DNA from: Saccharofermentans sp.
GTDB lineage: Bacteria; Bacillota_A; Clostridia; Saccharofermentanales; Saccharofermentanaceae
Assembly (NCBI GenBank): GCA_024692105.1
Contig: JAILMZ010000152.1
Location: 1 to 55,383, forward strand
Length of the DNA: 55,383 bases
Direction: 5' to 3'
Under the pieces are notes generated by a model that saw nothing but the letters and a program-made list of their open reading frames with translations, did not search any database and had not been told where the DNA came from. The position numbers and the translations under genes were made by a program. The stretch's first letter is position 1, and the number at the start of each line of letters is the position of its first letter. This document shows positions 16,114 through 25,017 of the stretch, piece after piece.

Positions 16114-16884
16114 ATGCTTAGGATAAGAAGGACAAAAAAATCCAAAAGAGGTGTAACTCTCGTCGAGCTTCTTGTAGCTATGACGTTAACTGCGATTTTT
16201 GCGGGTTCGTGCATTATGCTCATGCTCCCGATAGAGAAGATATATACGCATACCAACGATCTGAGCCGCGCACAGGTACTTGCGGACACGATCGTTGATG
16301 AGCTCCGTGCGGAGTGCTCGAACACATACATAAGTGGTGTCGGCGACGCGTGGATCTCGAATTCGGGCGCAGCCGGAATGAGCGGCGCTAGCCCGGTAGG
16401 AAGAGGTCCTGTCCTGGTGATAAGAAGAAATCAGGATTATTGCGAGACGATAGCTTCGAATTATGTGATAACCGTAAATGAGCTCCAAAGAGTGGCGGGC
16501 ACAAATGATGTTCCTGCTCCGAATGCAGTTACGAGCCGTGCAATTTACAGGATGTTCCCTCAAGGTTCTTCCGGTGCCGGATCCCCGGATACGGGAGCGG
16601 ACTTTGTTCACTTCGGGTACTTTAATGTAGGTGAGACCAGTATCAGCGGTGTAACGTATACCTATCCGCATGTTGAATTAAAGGAAGGGTCCTGGACCGG
16701 TTACTATGATTTCACGAGCCCGTTTACATCGGCAACCTACGGTGTATTTACAGTCGAGCTTACGTTCTCTGATCTGACTTGTGATAGCAGCGGAGTTCCG
16801 GCATTTGTTATGTGTATGGTTACAATCAACAAACCCGGAGTCGGAGTTGTATATACAAGAAACGCAGTTCTCTGCTTCTCTTAA
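16114..16884 (+). CDS. Minor pilin, PilW/PulJ-like size
   Basis: 256 residues with a classical leader: basic MLRIRRTKKSKRG, then VTLVELLVAMTLTAIFAGSC with Glu at +5. The long globular part (about 215 residues) is Gly/Ser/Thr rich with beta character, matching the larger minor pilins that cap or prime the fibre. It begins 4 bases after the preceding minor pilin stop. No terminator is obvious after it; the next gene has its own -10. Confidence 0.85.
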   Translation: MLRIRRTKKSKRGVTLVELLVAMTLTAIFAGSCIMLMLPIEKIYTHTNDLSRAQVLADTIVDELRAECSNTYISGVGDAWISNSGAAGMSGASPVGRGPVLVIRRNQDYCETIASNYVITVNELQRVAGTNDVPAPNAVTSRAIYRMFPQGSSGAGSPDTGADFVHFGYFNVGETSISGVTYTYPHVELKEGSWTGYYDFTSPFTSATYGVFTVELTFSDLTCDSSGVPAFVMCMVTINKPGVGVVYTRNAVLCFS

Positions 16885-16924
16885 GTATTATTAGATTTAC
16901 GCCTACCTTTCCGTACAATTAGTT

Positions 16925-16930
16925 TATAAT
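16925..16930 (+). promoter_or_regulatory. Candidate -10 of the metallo-hydrolase gene
   Basis: TATAAT lies 27 bases before the start codon; the -35 region is not convincing. A CACGGAGG ribosome site follows. Confidence 0.45.
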
Positions 16931-16956
16931 TAATAAAAACTGTCACGGAGGTTCCC

Positions 16957-17583
16957 ATGAAGATTACTTATCTTGGTCACTCGTGCTTTAAGTTCGAGAA
17001 GGACGGATTCGCGATGATAGTCGATCCCTATGAAGCAGGAAGCGTGCCGGGGTACGCTCCGTTGAAGGAGACTGCGAACCAGGTCGTGTCATCCCATAAG
17101 CATGGCGACCACTTCGGTCTCAAGGAAGTGAAGCTCTCTGTTACACGTGCAGATACACCTTTCGCGGTAAGTTTTATCGAGACTTACCATGATGATAAGA
17201 AAGGTGCTTTAAGAGGAAGTAACAATGTTATAATTATCGATGTTAACGGATTGAAGCTCGTGCACATGGGCGACACCGGATGTGATCTGACTGACGAGGA
17301 ACTCGATAAGATCAGGGGCTGCGATGTGCTTATGATACCGGTCGGCGGCTTCTACACGATAGATGCCAGACGCGCGAAACAGTACGTTGACGATATCGCT
17401 CCTGCGATCACGATCCCGATGCACTACAGGAGAGGCGGCGCGGGATATCCTGAGATTGGAACGCTCGATGAGTTCACGAAGCTCTTTGAAGAGGTGGATG
17501 AAGGCGGTTCCGAGCTCGTTCTTGAGAATAAGCCCACCGGGCATAAGGTTATAGTTATGAGAGGTAAGAAAGCAGATGTTTAA
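16957..17583 (+). CDS. Metallo-beta-lactamase-fold metal-dependent hydrolase (UlaG-like)
   Basis: 208 residues, the usual size for the small UlaG-like branch of the fold. Visible motifs are LGHSCFKFEKDGFAMIVDPY at the start, the metal-binding SSHKHGDHFG (H-x-H-x-D-H type with one variation), HMGDTGCD, and a late IPMHYRRG histidine. The substrate cannot be told from sequence. Its last eight bases overlap the start of the DUF1846 gene, so the two are translated together, and a functional pairing is likely but unproven. Confidence 0.85.
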   Translation: MKITYLGHSCFKFEKDGFAMIVDPYEAGSVPGYAPLKETANQVVSSHKHGDHFGLKEVKLSVTRADTPFAVSFIETYHDDKKGALRGSNNVIIIDVNGLKLVHMGDTGCDLTDEELDKIRGCDVLMIPVGGFYTIDARRAKQYVDDIAPAITIPMHYRRGGAGYPEIGTLDEFTKLFEEVDEGGSELVLENKPTGHKVIVMRGKKADV

Positions 17584-19060
17584 AGTCGGGTTTGACAGCG
17601 AGAAGTATGCGGAGCTTCAAAGTAAGCATATCAGAGAGAGGATAGAGAAGTTCGGAGGCAAGCTCTATCTCGAGTTCGGAGGCAAGCTCTTCGATGATCA
17701 CCATGCTTCACGTGTGCTTCCGGGATTCGAGCCTGACAGTAAGATAAAGATGCTCATGAAGCTCAAGGAGGATGCGGAGATCATCATCGCGATCAACGCT
17801 GACGCCATCGAGAAGAGTAAAAGAAGAGGCGATCTGGGCATCACATACGACCAGGATGTTTTAAGACTTATCGATGCCTTCACGGAGTTCGGCCTGTGTG
17901 TAGGCTCCGTCTGCATCACGCAGTACAGAGGCCAGGATCTTGCCGAGAAGTTCGAGAAGCGCCTGCACCAGCTTGGCGTTAAGGTCTATAAGCACTATCC
18001 CATTGAAGGTTATCCTTCCAATATCCCCTTCATCGTAAGTGACGAGGGATACGGTAAGAACGAATATATCGAGACGAGCCACAGGCTTGTTGTCGTTACG
18101 GCTCCGGGTCCGGGTTCCGGAAAGATGGCTACCTGCCTGTCCCAGCTTTATCACGAGAATAAGCGCGGAATCAAGGCGGGTTATGCAAAGTTCGAGACAT
18201 TCCCTATCTGGAGTATCCCGCTTACGCATCCCGTTAACATCGCATATGAGGCTGCTACCGCGGACCTTTCCGATGTCAACATGATCGACCCCTTCCACCT
18301 CGAGGCTTACGGCAAGACGACGGTTAATTACAACAGAGACGTGGAAATCTTCCCTGTTGTTAATGCTATTTTCGAGAAGATCTATGGCGAGTCTCCGTAC
18401 AAGAGCCCGACGGATATGGGTGTAAACATGGCGGGTTTTGCCATCGTCGATGACGAGGTCTGCCGTGAGGCTTCACGAGACGAGATCATAAGGCGTTACT
18501 ATCAGGCCAAGTGTGCGGTTAAGCAAGGTCTGTCCGAGGGACAGGATGTCACCAAGATCGAGCTTCTCATCAACAAGATGGGAATCGATGTTACGGACCG
18601 CCGCTGTATCGGTGCTGCTTTGGTAAGAGCAGATCAGACATCGGGTCCCGCAGTTGCCATCGAGCTTGCTGACGGACGCATGGTAACAGGTAAGACGACG
18701 GATCTTCTTGGTCCTTCATCTGCGGCTTTGCTTAATGCACTTAAGGTGCTTGCGGGCATCGACCATTCGATCCCCCTCATCTCGCCTAATGTAATCGAGC
18801 CTATTCAGGACCTCAAGGTAAATCACATGGGTAACCACAACCCGAGACTTCATACGGACGAGACTCTCATCGCTCTTTCCATCTCGGCTACGACGAACCC
18901 TGTTGCGGAGCTTGCCATGCAGCAGTTGGGCAACCTCAAGAATGCGGACGCGCACTCGACCACTATGCTTGCAAGCGTCGATGAGAACATGTTCAGAAAA
19001 CTCGGCGTCAACATGACATGCGAGCCTGTGTACGCGACCAAGAAGCTTTACCACAAGTAA
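17576..19060 (+). CDS. DUF1846 family protein
   Basis: 494 residues spanning the full DUF1846 family length. Recognisable family segments include KLYLEFGGKLFDDHHASRVL near the start, the nucleotide-loop-like VTAPGPGSGKMATCLSQLYH in the centre, and NHMGNHNPRLHTDETLIALS near the C-terminus. The biochemical function of the family is not established; the P-loop-like GPGSGK suggests nucleotide or phosphate binding. No membrane segment. It overlaps the preceding hydrolase by eight bases and is followed by a strong terminator. Confidence 0.9.
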   Translation: MFKVGFDSEKYAELQSKHIRERIEKFGGKLYLEFGGKLFDDHHASRVLPGFEPDSKIKMLMKLKEDAEIIIAINADAIEKSKRRGDLGITYDQDVLRLIDAFTEFGLCVGSVCITQYRGQDLAEKFEKRLHQLGVKVYKHYPIEGYPSNIPFIVSDEGYGKNEYIETSHRLVVVTAPGPGSGKMATCLSQLYHENKRGIKAGYAKFETFPIWSIPLTHPVNIAYEAATADLSDVNMIDPFHLEAYGKTTVNYNRDVEIFPVVNAIFEKIYGESPYKSPTDMGVNMAGFAIVDDEVCREASRDEIIRRYYQAKCAVKQGLSEGQDVTKIELLINKMGIDVTDRRCIGAALVRADQTSGPAVAIELADGRMVTGKTTDLLGPSSAALLNALKVLAGIDHSIPLISPNVIEPIQDLKVNHMGNHNPRLHTDETLIALSISATTNPVAELAMQQLGNLKNADAHSTTMLASVDENMFRKLGVNMTCEPVYATKKLYHK

Positions 19061-19084
19061 GACCACAATAAGCGAAAATAACAT

Positions 19085-19110
19085 CACCCGGCTACCCGCC
19101 GGGTGTTTTT
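19085..19110 (+). terminator. Terminator after the DUF1846 gene
   Basis: An 8-bp stem CACCCGGC/GCCGGGTG is followed by five T. Confidence 0.92.
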
Positions 19111-19117
19111 ATGTGGA

Positions 19118-19245
19118 TTCACTCGTGCGAGGATTCACTTTTTTGTTCACCAAAACCGCTCGGAAAGTGAACGATATAGTGAAAATGGGCCTATATTCAC
19201 CATATCATTCACCAAATTGAAGCTAAAAGTGAAAGGTTTGGTGAA
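19118..19245. repeat. Array of nine TTCAC/GTGAA half-sites in two 62-bp units
   Basis: TTCAC occurs at 19118, 19134, 19146, 19196 and 19208; GTGAA occurs at 19167, 19179, 19229 and 19241. After the first site, the sites form two units with identical spacing (12, 21, 12), offset by exactly 62 bases: a direct pair, then an inverted direct pair. Within a pair the 7-mers are separated by 5 bases. The bases between the sites are not conserved. It lies between a terminator and the CtsR operators; no gene is present here. Confidence 0.85.
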
Positions 19246-19299
19246 TGCACACCATCTTACATTGGTTCTGACCTCGGAGGCGCCCGTAAATCAGGCGAA

Positions 19300-19316
19300 A
19301 GTCAAAAAAGGTCAAA
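19300..19316 (+). promoter_or_regulatory. CtsR operator 1
   Basis: AGTCAAA, three A, GGTCAAA: two heptads with a 3-base spacer, the established CtsR recognition pattern. It lies just upstream of the -35 element. Confidence 0.9.
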
Positions 19317-19322
19317 AAGTTG

Positions 19323-19351
19323 TTGACATCTATGCAGGGCAGCGCGATAAT
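19323..19351 (+). promoter_or_regulatory. Promoter of the ctsR-mcsA-mcsB-clpC operon
   Basis: TTGACA (19323-19328), 17 bases, GATAAT (19346-19351). CtsR operators lie immediately before the -35 and after the -10, so bound repressor would block polymerase at both sides. Confidence 0.9.
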
Positions 19352-19356
19352 ACTAT

Positions 19357-19373
19357 TGTCAAAGATAGTCAAA
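19357..19373 (+). promoter_or_regulatory. CtsR operator 2
   Basis: TGTCAAA, GAT, AGTCAAA, followed directly by a further partial heptad GTCAAAA. It covers the expected transcription start. Confidence 0.88.
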
Positions 19374-19400
19374 GTCAAAAACAAGAGAGGAGGATCACTA

Positions 19401-19859
19401 ATGGCAAAGCTCGTAGATGTCATAGAATCAATGATAAAAGAGCTGCTCGAAGAGAATAACGGAAGTGCCACGATAAGCAGAAGCGTGCTTGCTGAACAGG
19501 CAAACTGTGTTCCGTCACAGATCACATATGTCCTTTCAACAAGATTCTCGACCGGTAACGGTTATATAGTCGAGAGCAGACGAGGCGGCGGCGGTCAGAT
19601 AACGATCTCGCAGATCAAGCCTCTAAGTTCGGACGACTACTTAAGGTCACTGATCGCAGCGACGCAAGACAACCTTACACAGCAGGAAGCTAAGATCCTT
19701 CTTACGAATGCCGTGGAGGTCGGGGCGATAAAGCCTCGTGAGGCAACTTCGATAATGGCGGCAGTATCAGACAGATCACTTGCCAAAGTAGATACGGATA
19801 TAAGATCACAGGTGAGGGCGGATATATTTAAGAATGCCCTTGCGGGACTGATGATCTGA
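19401..19859 (+). CDS. ctsR: CtsR, repressor of class III stress genes
   Basis: 152 residues. The N-terminal winged helix (MAKLVDVIESMIKELLEENN, QITYVLSTRFSTGNGYIVESRRGGGGQI) carries the glycine-rich wing typical of CtsR, and the C-terminal half is the helical dimerisation and adaptor domain (LTQQEAKILLTNAV and following). It represses its own operon through the two heptad operators upstream. ATG 19401 has a GAGGAGG site; an upstream TTG in frame is not needed and would overlap the operators. First gene of the operon, 27 bases before mcsA. Confidence 0.95.
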   Translation: MAKLVDVIESMIKELLEENNGSATISRSVLAEQANCVPSQITYVLSTRFSTGNGYIVESRRGGGGQITISQIKPLSSDDYLRSLIAATQDNLTQQEAKILLTNAVEVGAIKPREATSIMAAVSDRSLAKVDTDIRSQVRADIFKNALAGLMI

Positions 19860-19886
19860 TAAGGACAGGCGGAAAGGAGTAACACG

Positions 19887-20558
19887 ATGAGGTGTTCAAG
19901 ATGCGGAGCGCCGATAGGCAATACATACTTTAAATATAACGGCGCACTGTTGTGCGACAACTGTGCGCGCGACCTTAAGATAGACGAGGTGTTGGGAAGA
20001 CAGAATTCTCTGTTCGAGCAGCTGTTCCCGATGCCGGGTGAGATCGCAAGCGTGCTCGGAACGGGCGGCGACCTCGACTTTGCTAATACGAAGATAAGAT
20101 GCCCGAGGTGCGGTACATCGCTTCGTGATATCGAGGCCGGAGGCCAGCTCGGATGCATTGAGTGCTATAACACTTTTAACGAGAGCATTATGAAGAATAT
20201 CCTGAAGAGGCAGGGCAGCAGCGAGTACCTGGGAAGAAAGCCGGGACAGAAGGCTGATGTTAAGCTCGCACCGGCAGCCGATACGGTTATAGATGAGAAG
20301 ACGGACAAGGAGTCTTCAGTAACTGCGGCCAAGGATGCGGCGCAGGCCAAGAAGGCTAAAGCTGAAGAAAAGAAAGAGGCGCAGCAGAAGGCTGAAGAAC
20401 CCAAGCAGGATACCTATAAGAACCTTAAGGATGCTGACCTGACGGTGATCCCTGATCATGAGATTGAAGAAGGCATGAAGCAGGCTGCAGCGGCAGAGGA
20501 TTATGACCTTGCGGCGAAGTTTAGGGATGAGTTAAGAAGAAGGAAGGAGGACAACTGA
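19887..20558 (+). CDS. mcsA: McsA, zinc-binding activator of the arginine kinase
   Basis: 223 residues, longer than the typical ~180. Two zinc modules are visible: CSRCG with CDNC (residues ~3-30) and CPRCG with CIEC (about 72-95). A lysine/alanine/glutamate-rich linker (about 125-175) follows, and then a UVR motif at the C-terminus (EEGMKQAAAAEDYDLAAKFRDELRRRKE). In Bacillus McsA activates McsB and delivers substrates to ClpC. It is separated from mcsB by one base. The extended charged linker is the main departure from the family. Confidence 0.93.
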   Translation: MRCSRCGAPIGNTYFKYNGALLCDNCARDLKIDEVLGRQNSLFEQLFPMPGEIASVLGTGGDLDFANTKIRCPRCGTSLRDIEAGGQLGCIECYNTFNESIMKNILKRQGSSEYLGRKPGQKADVKLAPAADTVIDEKTDKESSVTAAKDAAQAKKAKAEEKKEAQQKAEEPKQDTYKNLKDADLTVIPDHEIEEGMKQAAAAEDYDLAAKFRDELRRRKEDN

Positions 20559-20559
20559 T

Positions 20560-21582
20560 ATGTGGTATGAAGAGCAAGGCAGAAATACCGATGTTGTTCT
20601 CTCAACTAAGGTAGTAATTAACCGTAATATTAAAGGCTTCCCGTTCCCGGTTAAGATGAGCGATGCAGACCGCGAGAATGTACTCGGAATGGTAAGGCAG
20701 GCGGCAGGACCGATAGGTCTTAACTTCGTAAGAACGGATGAACTCGACGATACTGCAAAGCAGGATCTGTACGAGAGATTCTTTGCCGGATACAGCTTCC
20801 TTAATAACAATGCGAAGACGGGCTTTCTCCTTAGCAAGACGGACGGCCTCGGAGTAGTTATTAACTCGACGGATCACATCAGTATCAATTCGATGGTTGC
20901 AGGAAGCGATCTCGGCACCGCATATACGAGGGCTAACGATCTTGCAGTAGAGTTCGAGAAGAGTATGGATATCGCATACACCGATAAGTTCGGATTTTTG
21001 ACATCGCAGATCAAGTCGGTCGGTACGGGAATGCAGATCATGATTACACTCGCGATCCCGGGTATCGAGAAGACTGAAGGTGCGGTTCAGGTGCTCGGAA
21101 GAAGAGCCGAGAAGTACGACTGGCAGATCATTCCGATGACGCAGAATGACGGCTTGAGACAAAGCGGAATCTATGTGCTTACGAATGTCGCTACATTGGG
21201 TGTCACCGAGCAGGATATGCTCACGAGAACCCAGAAGCTTATCGCGGATATCATCAAGCTCGAGAAGACGTGCCGCAAGAACATCTGCTCGCGCAAGAAG
21301 ATAATCATCGAGGACCAGTACTACAGAGCGTATGCTACACTTCGCTACTGCAGAAGGATCGAGAGTTCGGAGGCACTGACACTCATTAACTGGCTAAGGT
21401 TAGGTCAGGACCAGATAGATACTTCCGAAGCTGATCTTGACTGGAGCAAGATAAACAAACTTACTCAGAAAGTAAGACGCAACTATATGGATTCAAATAC
21501 AAAGGGCGTGAGACCTGCGACGAGGTCGTCGGCACGCGCCAACATGATACGGGACATTATAAAGGGGGTAGAGAATAAATGA
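20560..21582 (+). CDS. mcsB: McsB homologue lacking the arginine-kinase active site
   Basis: 340 residues that align end to end with McsB and occupy its place in the operon, but every catalytic signature I can recall from Bacillus McsB is changed. SSRIRLARN is here STKVVINRN; the NEEDHIR loop is NSTDHIS; the SCPTNVGTGLR loop is SQIKSVGTGMQ (Cys167 and Arg lost); the RGIYGEGSEA loop is replaced by MTQNDGLRQS. The C-terminal RPATRSSARANMIR resembles the family. So phosphoryl transfer to arginine is not expected; a structural adaptor role for ClpC is inferred. The last four bases overlap clpC (ATGA). Confidence 0.88.
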   Translation: MWYEEQGRNTDVVLSTKVVINRNIKGFPFPVKMSDADRENVLGMVRQAAGPIGLNFVRTDELDDTAKQDLYERFFAGYSFLNNNAKTGFLLSKTDGLGVVINSTDHISINSMVAGSDLGTAYTRANDLAVEFEKSMDIAYTDKFGFLTSQIKSVGTGMQIMITLAIPGIEKTEGAVQVLGRRAEKYDWQIIPMTQNDGLRQSGIYVLTNVATLGVTEQDMLTRTQKLIADIIKLEKTCRKNICSRKKIIIEDQYYRAYATLRYCRRIESSEALTLINWLRLGQDQIDTSEADLDWSKINKLTQKVRRNYMDSNTKGVRPATRSSARANMIRDIIKGVENK

Positions 21583-24185
21583 ATCTCAAACTTACTGAAG
21601 ATACAACACGCGTAATAATCTACGCGAAGAGATTCGCTCAGAGCAGCGGAACGAGAATGATGATCACGACAGAGCACATTCTCGCAGGTATCGCAGCTGT
21701 CCCCGGACAGGCTGCCGATGTTCTCGAGAGCAATAACGCAGGTCTGGATACATTGATCTCGACATTAGGTTACGACGATACGGTTCTCGAAGAGCAGACA
21801 TCCAACTACGAGGTGGAGGAAGGCATCAGGATCTTGAGGATCGAAGCGAAGAAGTTGTTTGGAGATGCTATGGAAGTGTCAAGAAGGATAGGCGACAACG
21901 GCGTGGTTAAGCCCGAGCACCTCCTGTTCGTCATCGCGACCAACAGGTCCTTCATGGCAAACCAGGTGCTGACGAGAGTCGGCGCCGACATCAACGGCAT
22001 TATTGATGAGATGTCGATGTCTCTGGGTGAGAATTCATCCGATGATGACCTCGAACCGCGCGCTTCCGCCAACCTCGGCGATGGCGGCATGCTCGGCAAG
22101 GGCGACAGGTCAGGCAAGAAGCCCGGCAAGAACGGCAAGAAGACACTTGAGAAGTTTGGTAAGAACTTAACCAAGATGGCAGCCGAGGGCAAGATCGATC
22201 CCGTCATCGGCCGCGAAAAGGAGATTAACCGCGTCATGCAGATCCTCGCGAGAAGGACTAAGAACAACCCCTGTCTTGTAGGTGATCCGGGTGTAGGTAA
22301 GACGGCGATCGCAGAGGGACTTGCTCTTGCTATCTCGCAGGGTGACGTGCCCGATATCATCAAGGATAAGACCGTGTACAGCATCGACATGGGCTCGCTT
22401 GTTGCAGGCTCCAAGTTCAGAGGTGACTTCGAGGAGAGGATCAAGAATGTTCTCGAGGAAGCTTCCTCGAATCCCGACATCATTCTCTTCATCGATGAGA
22501 TCCATACTCTTATCGGTGCCGGCGGCGGAGGAGAGAGCGGTTCTTTGGACGCTGCAAATATCATGAAGCCTATGCTCACACGTAACGAGCTTCAGATCGT
22601 AGGTGCAACTACACTTGACGAATACAGCAAGTACATCGAGAAGGATTCCGCACTCGAGAGAAGATTCCAGAAGGTACTCGTTGACGAGCCTTCACAGAGC
22701 GAGGCGATACAGATACTTAAGGGACTTCGCCAGAAGTATGAGGAGCATCACAAGATTCACATCCCCGATGATGCGATCGAGCAGGCGGTCATGCTTTCTT
22801 CAAGATATGTTTCTGACAGATTCCTGCCGGATAAGGCGATCGATCTGATCGACGAGGCTGCTGCAAGGAAGAGGATCAACTTCGCCGTTACTGATAAGAA
22901 GATCAAGCTTAACAAGAGACTTGAGGAACTTGAGAGCGAGAAGAAGATCGCAGTTGATAATATGGAATTCGAGAAGGCGGCTACTCTGCGTGATGAGGAG
23001 AACAAGCTTAAGGCTGATCTCGAGGAAGTAAAGAAAAGCGAGAATGCGGAAGGTGATGAGAACGGATTCACGGGCTCTCTCACGGTTGACGATATCGCTG
23101 ATGTATTGTCGCAGTGGTCCGGTATTCCAGTATCGAAGATCACGGAGACTGATGCCGAGAAGTTAAGAAGTCTCGAGGATGAATTAAAGAAGAGAGTCGT
23201 AGGTCAGGACGAGGCTGTTACGGCTATCTCGAAGGCGATAAGAAGATCCCGTCTCGGTTTGAAGGATCCGACGAAGCCGTCCGGCTCATTCATCTTCTTA
23301 GGTACCACCGGTGTCGGTAAGACAGAGCTTGCCAAGGCTCTCGCGGAAGTCATGTTCGGCGATGAGAATGCTCTTGTCCGTATCGATATGAGTGAATACA
23401 TGGAGAAGCATGATGTAAGTAAGCTCATCGGTTCTCCTCCGGGATATGTCGGCTACGATGAGGGCGGCCAGCTTACTGAGAAGGTAAGACGTCATCCGTA
23501 TTCAGTCGTCCTGTTCGATGAGATAGAGAAGGCTCACCCCGAGGTGTTCAACTCAATGCTTCAGGTTCTCGATGACGGCAGACTTACTGACGGTAAGGGA
23601 AGAGTCGTTGACTTTAAGAACACCATTATCATCATGACGAGCAACATCGGTGCGCGTATGCTCACGGGTGATGCGGGAAGACGCATCGGCTTCGATATGG
23701 CTGACGATGAAACCGATCACGATGAGGCAAGCAGAGAGAAACTCTACGGCGGCAAGTCTTACGACGATGCAAAGAAGGTCGTTCTCGATGAGCTTAAGAA
23801 GGCTTTCTCACCCGAGTTCATCAACCGTGTCGATGAGATAATCTTCTTCAGAATGCTCGGCAAGGTATCGCTTATCAAGATCGTTGACATCCTCGTCTCA
23901 CAGGTTGGCAAGAGAATCTCTGACATCGGTATCGAGATCAGGCTTACGGATGCTGCCAAGGAATTGCTCGCGAAGAAGGGCTACGATCCGCAGTATGGTG
24001 CGAGACCTCTGAAGAGAGTCATTCAGTCGATGGTCGAGGATAACTTCTCCGAGGCATTGCTTGACGGCGTCATAAGTGCAGGAAGGATCGCAATCGTTGA
24101 TGCTGATGGCGAGGAGATCAAGATATCGGACGGCGGTCCTATAGAAGAGATCAAAGTTGAGACTCAGGTAGATCAGACAACTTAA
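21579..24185 (+). CDS. clpC: ClpC, AAA+ unfoldase of the Clp protease
   Basis: 868 residues. The N-domain double repeat carries the two glutamates that form phospho-arginine pockets in ClpC (TTEHILAGI, Glu32; VKPEHLLFV, Glu113). A glycine/lysine-rich linker (about 150-190) leads to AAA domain 1 with GDPGVGKTA and VGATTLDEYSKYIEKD, a middle domain with a UVR-like segment (KKIAVDNMEFEKAATLRDEE), and AAA domain 2 with GTTGVGKTE. An IGF-type ClpP-docking loop is present (RRIGFDMADDE). It starts within the mcsB stop (ATGA). The phospho-arginine-binding glutamates are retained even though the neighbouring McsB looks inactive. Confidence 0.97.
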   Translation: MNLKLTEDTTRVIIYAKRFAQSSGTRMMITTEHILAGIAAVPGQAADVLESNNAGLDTLISTLGYDDTVLEEQTSNYEVEEGIRILRIEAKKLFGDAMEVSRRIGDNGVVKPEHLLFVIATNRSFMANQVLTRVGADINGIIDEMSMSLGENSSDDDLEPRASANLGDGGMLGKGDRSGKKPGKNGKKTLEKFGKNLTKMAAEGKIDPVIGREKEINRVMQILARRTKNNPCLVGDPGVGKTAIAEGLALAISQGDVPDIIKDKTVYSIDMGSLVAGSKFRGDFEERIKNVLEEASSNPDIILFIDEIHTLIGAGGGGESGSLDAANIMKPMLTRNELQIVGATTLDEYSKYIEKDSALERRFQKVLVDEPSQSEAIQILKGLRQKYEEHHKIHIPDDAIEQAVMLSSRYVSDRFLPDKAIDLIDEAAARKRINFAVTDKKIKLNKRLEELESEKKIAVDNMEFEKAATLRDEENKLKADLEEVKKSENAEGDENGFTGSLTVDDIADVLSQWSGIPVSKITETDAEKLRSLEDELKKRVVGQDEAVTAISKAIRRSRLGLKDPTKPSGSFIFLGTTGVGKTELAKALAEVMFGDENALVRIDMSEYMEKHDVSKLIGSPPGYVGYDEGGQLTEKVRRHPYSVVLFDEIEKAHPEVFNSMLQVLDDGRLTDGKGRVVDFKNTIIIMTSNIGARMLTGDAGRRIGFDMADDETDHDEASREKLYGGKSYDDAKKVVLDELKKAFSPEFINRVDEIIFFRMLGKVSLIKIVDILVSQVGKRISDIGIEIRLTDAAKELLAKKGYDPQYGARPLKRVIQSMVEDNFSEALLDGVISAGRIAIVDADGEEIKISDGGPIEEIKVETQVDQTT

Positions 24186-24211
24186 TCAATAAAAACAACG
24201 AGGGTTATAAG

Positions 24212-25012
24212 ATGAATAAGACATTTCTAAAAGCAGTAAGCGCGGCTTGCGCCATGAGTTTGTGCCTTTGCATGGCATCGTGTGCAGTACCGGATGAGAC
24301 TGGAAGTGCGGAGCAGACGGCTGCGGAACAGCAGGCACAAGACATCGGACTTCACGCTGCGGTACAGGCTGAAGAGCCTTCTCCCGAGTGGGTGACGGCG
24401 TTGCCTCAGGCACAGGATGAGAACGTGCACCAGCTTTTCGTAGTGGCTTGCATGGGAATGGATAAGACGACGGCAACAGTCTCTATGCACGAGCGTAATG
24501 AGGACGGAGAATGGATGCAGATTTTATCGACACCCGGATATGTGGGACTCAACGGACTTTGTGCTGATGAGGACCACGCTGAAGGCTGCGAACAGACTCC
24601 TATCGGTGTGTATGAGTTTAATGCGGCTTTTGGTATCGCACCCGACCCCGGATGCGCGATCCCTTATCTTCAGGTTACCGATGACAACTACTGGTCAGGC
24701 GACATGAATGACGGCATGCAGTATAACCTCATGGTGGATATCAACGATTATCCGGATCTCGACCTTGAGAACTCCGAGCACATCGTTGACTACGATTATC
24801 AGTATCAGTACTGCCTTAGCGTAAGCTTCAACGATGAGTGCACACCCGGAAGAGGCTCCGCTATCTTCCTTCACTGCTTAGGACCCCAGAATCCTTTTAC
24901 AGGCGGATGCATTGCAATTCCTGAGTATATGATGGTGCAGGTAATGCAGAGAGTCGATCCGGACTGTGTCGTTGTAATCGATACATTTGATAACCTGGGC
25001 GCGAGTTTCTGA
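24212..25012 (+). CDS. L,D-transpeptidase (YkuD) family lipoprotein
   Basis: 266 residues. A signal peptide with lipobox MASC puts the acylated cysteine at about residue 24. An acidic linker (about 27-60) precedes the catalytic domain. The YkuD signature is clear: IFLHCLGPQNPFTGGCIAIPE, with the catalytic Cys in TGGC and the partner His in FLHC, plus TPIGVYEF upstream. Such enzymes form 3-3 crosslinks or attach proteins to peptidoglycan from the outer face of the membrane. It begins 26 bases after clpC, so it may be read through from that operon. The PAP2 gene starts five bases after its stop. Confidence 0.88.
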   Translation: MNKTFLKAVSAACAMSLCLCMASCAVPDETGSAEQTAAEQQAQDIGLHAAVQAEEPSPEWVTALPQAQDENVHQLFVVACMGMDKTTATVSMHERNEDGEWMQILSTPGYVGLNGLCADEDHAEGCEQTPIGVYEFNAAFGIAPDPGCAIPYLQVTDDNYWSGDMNDGMQYNLMVDINDYPDLDLENSEHIVDYDYQYQYCLSVSFNDECTPGRGSAIFLHCLGPQNPFTGGCIAIPEYMMVQVMQRVDPDCVVVIDTFDNLGASF

Positions 25013-25017
25013 TAAGA

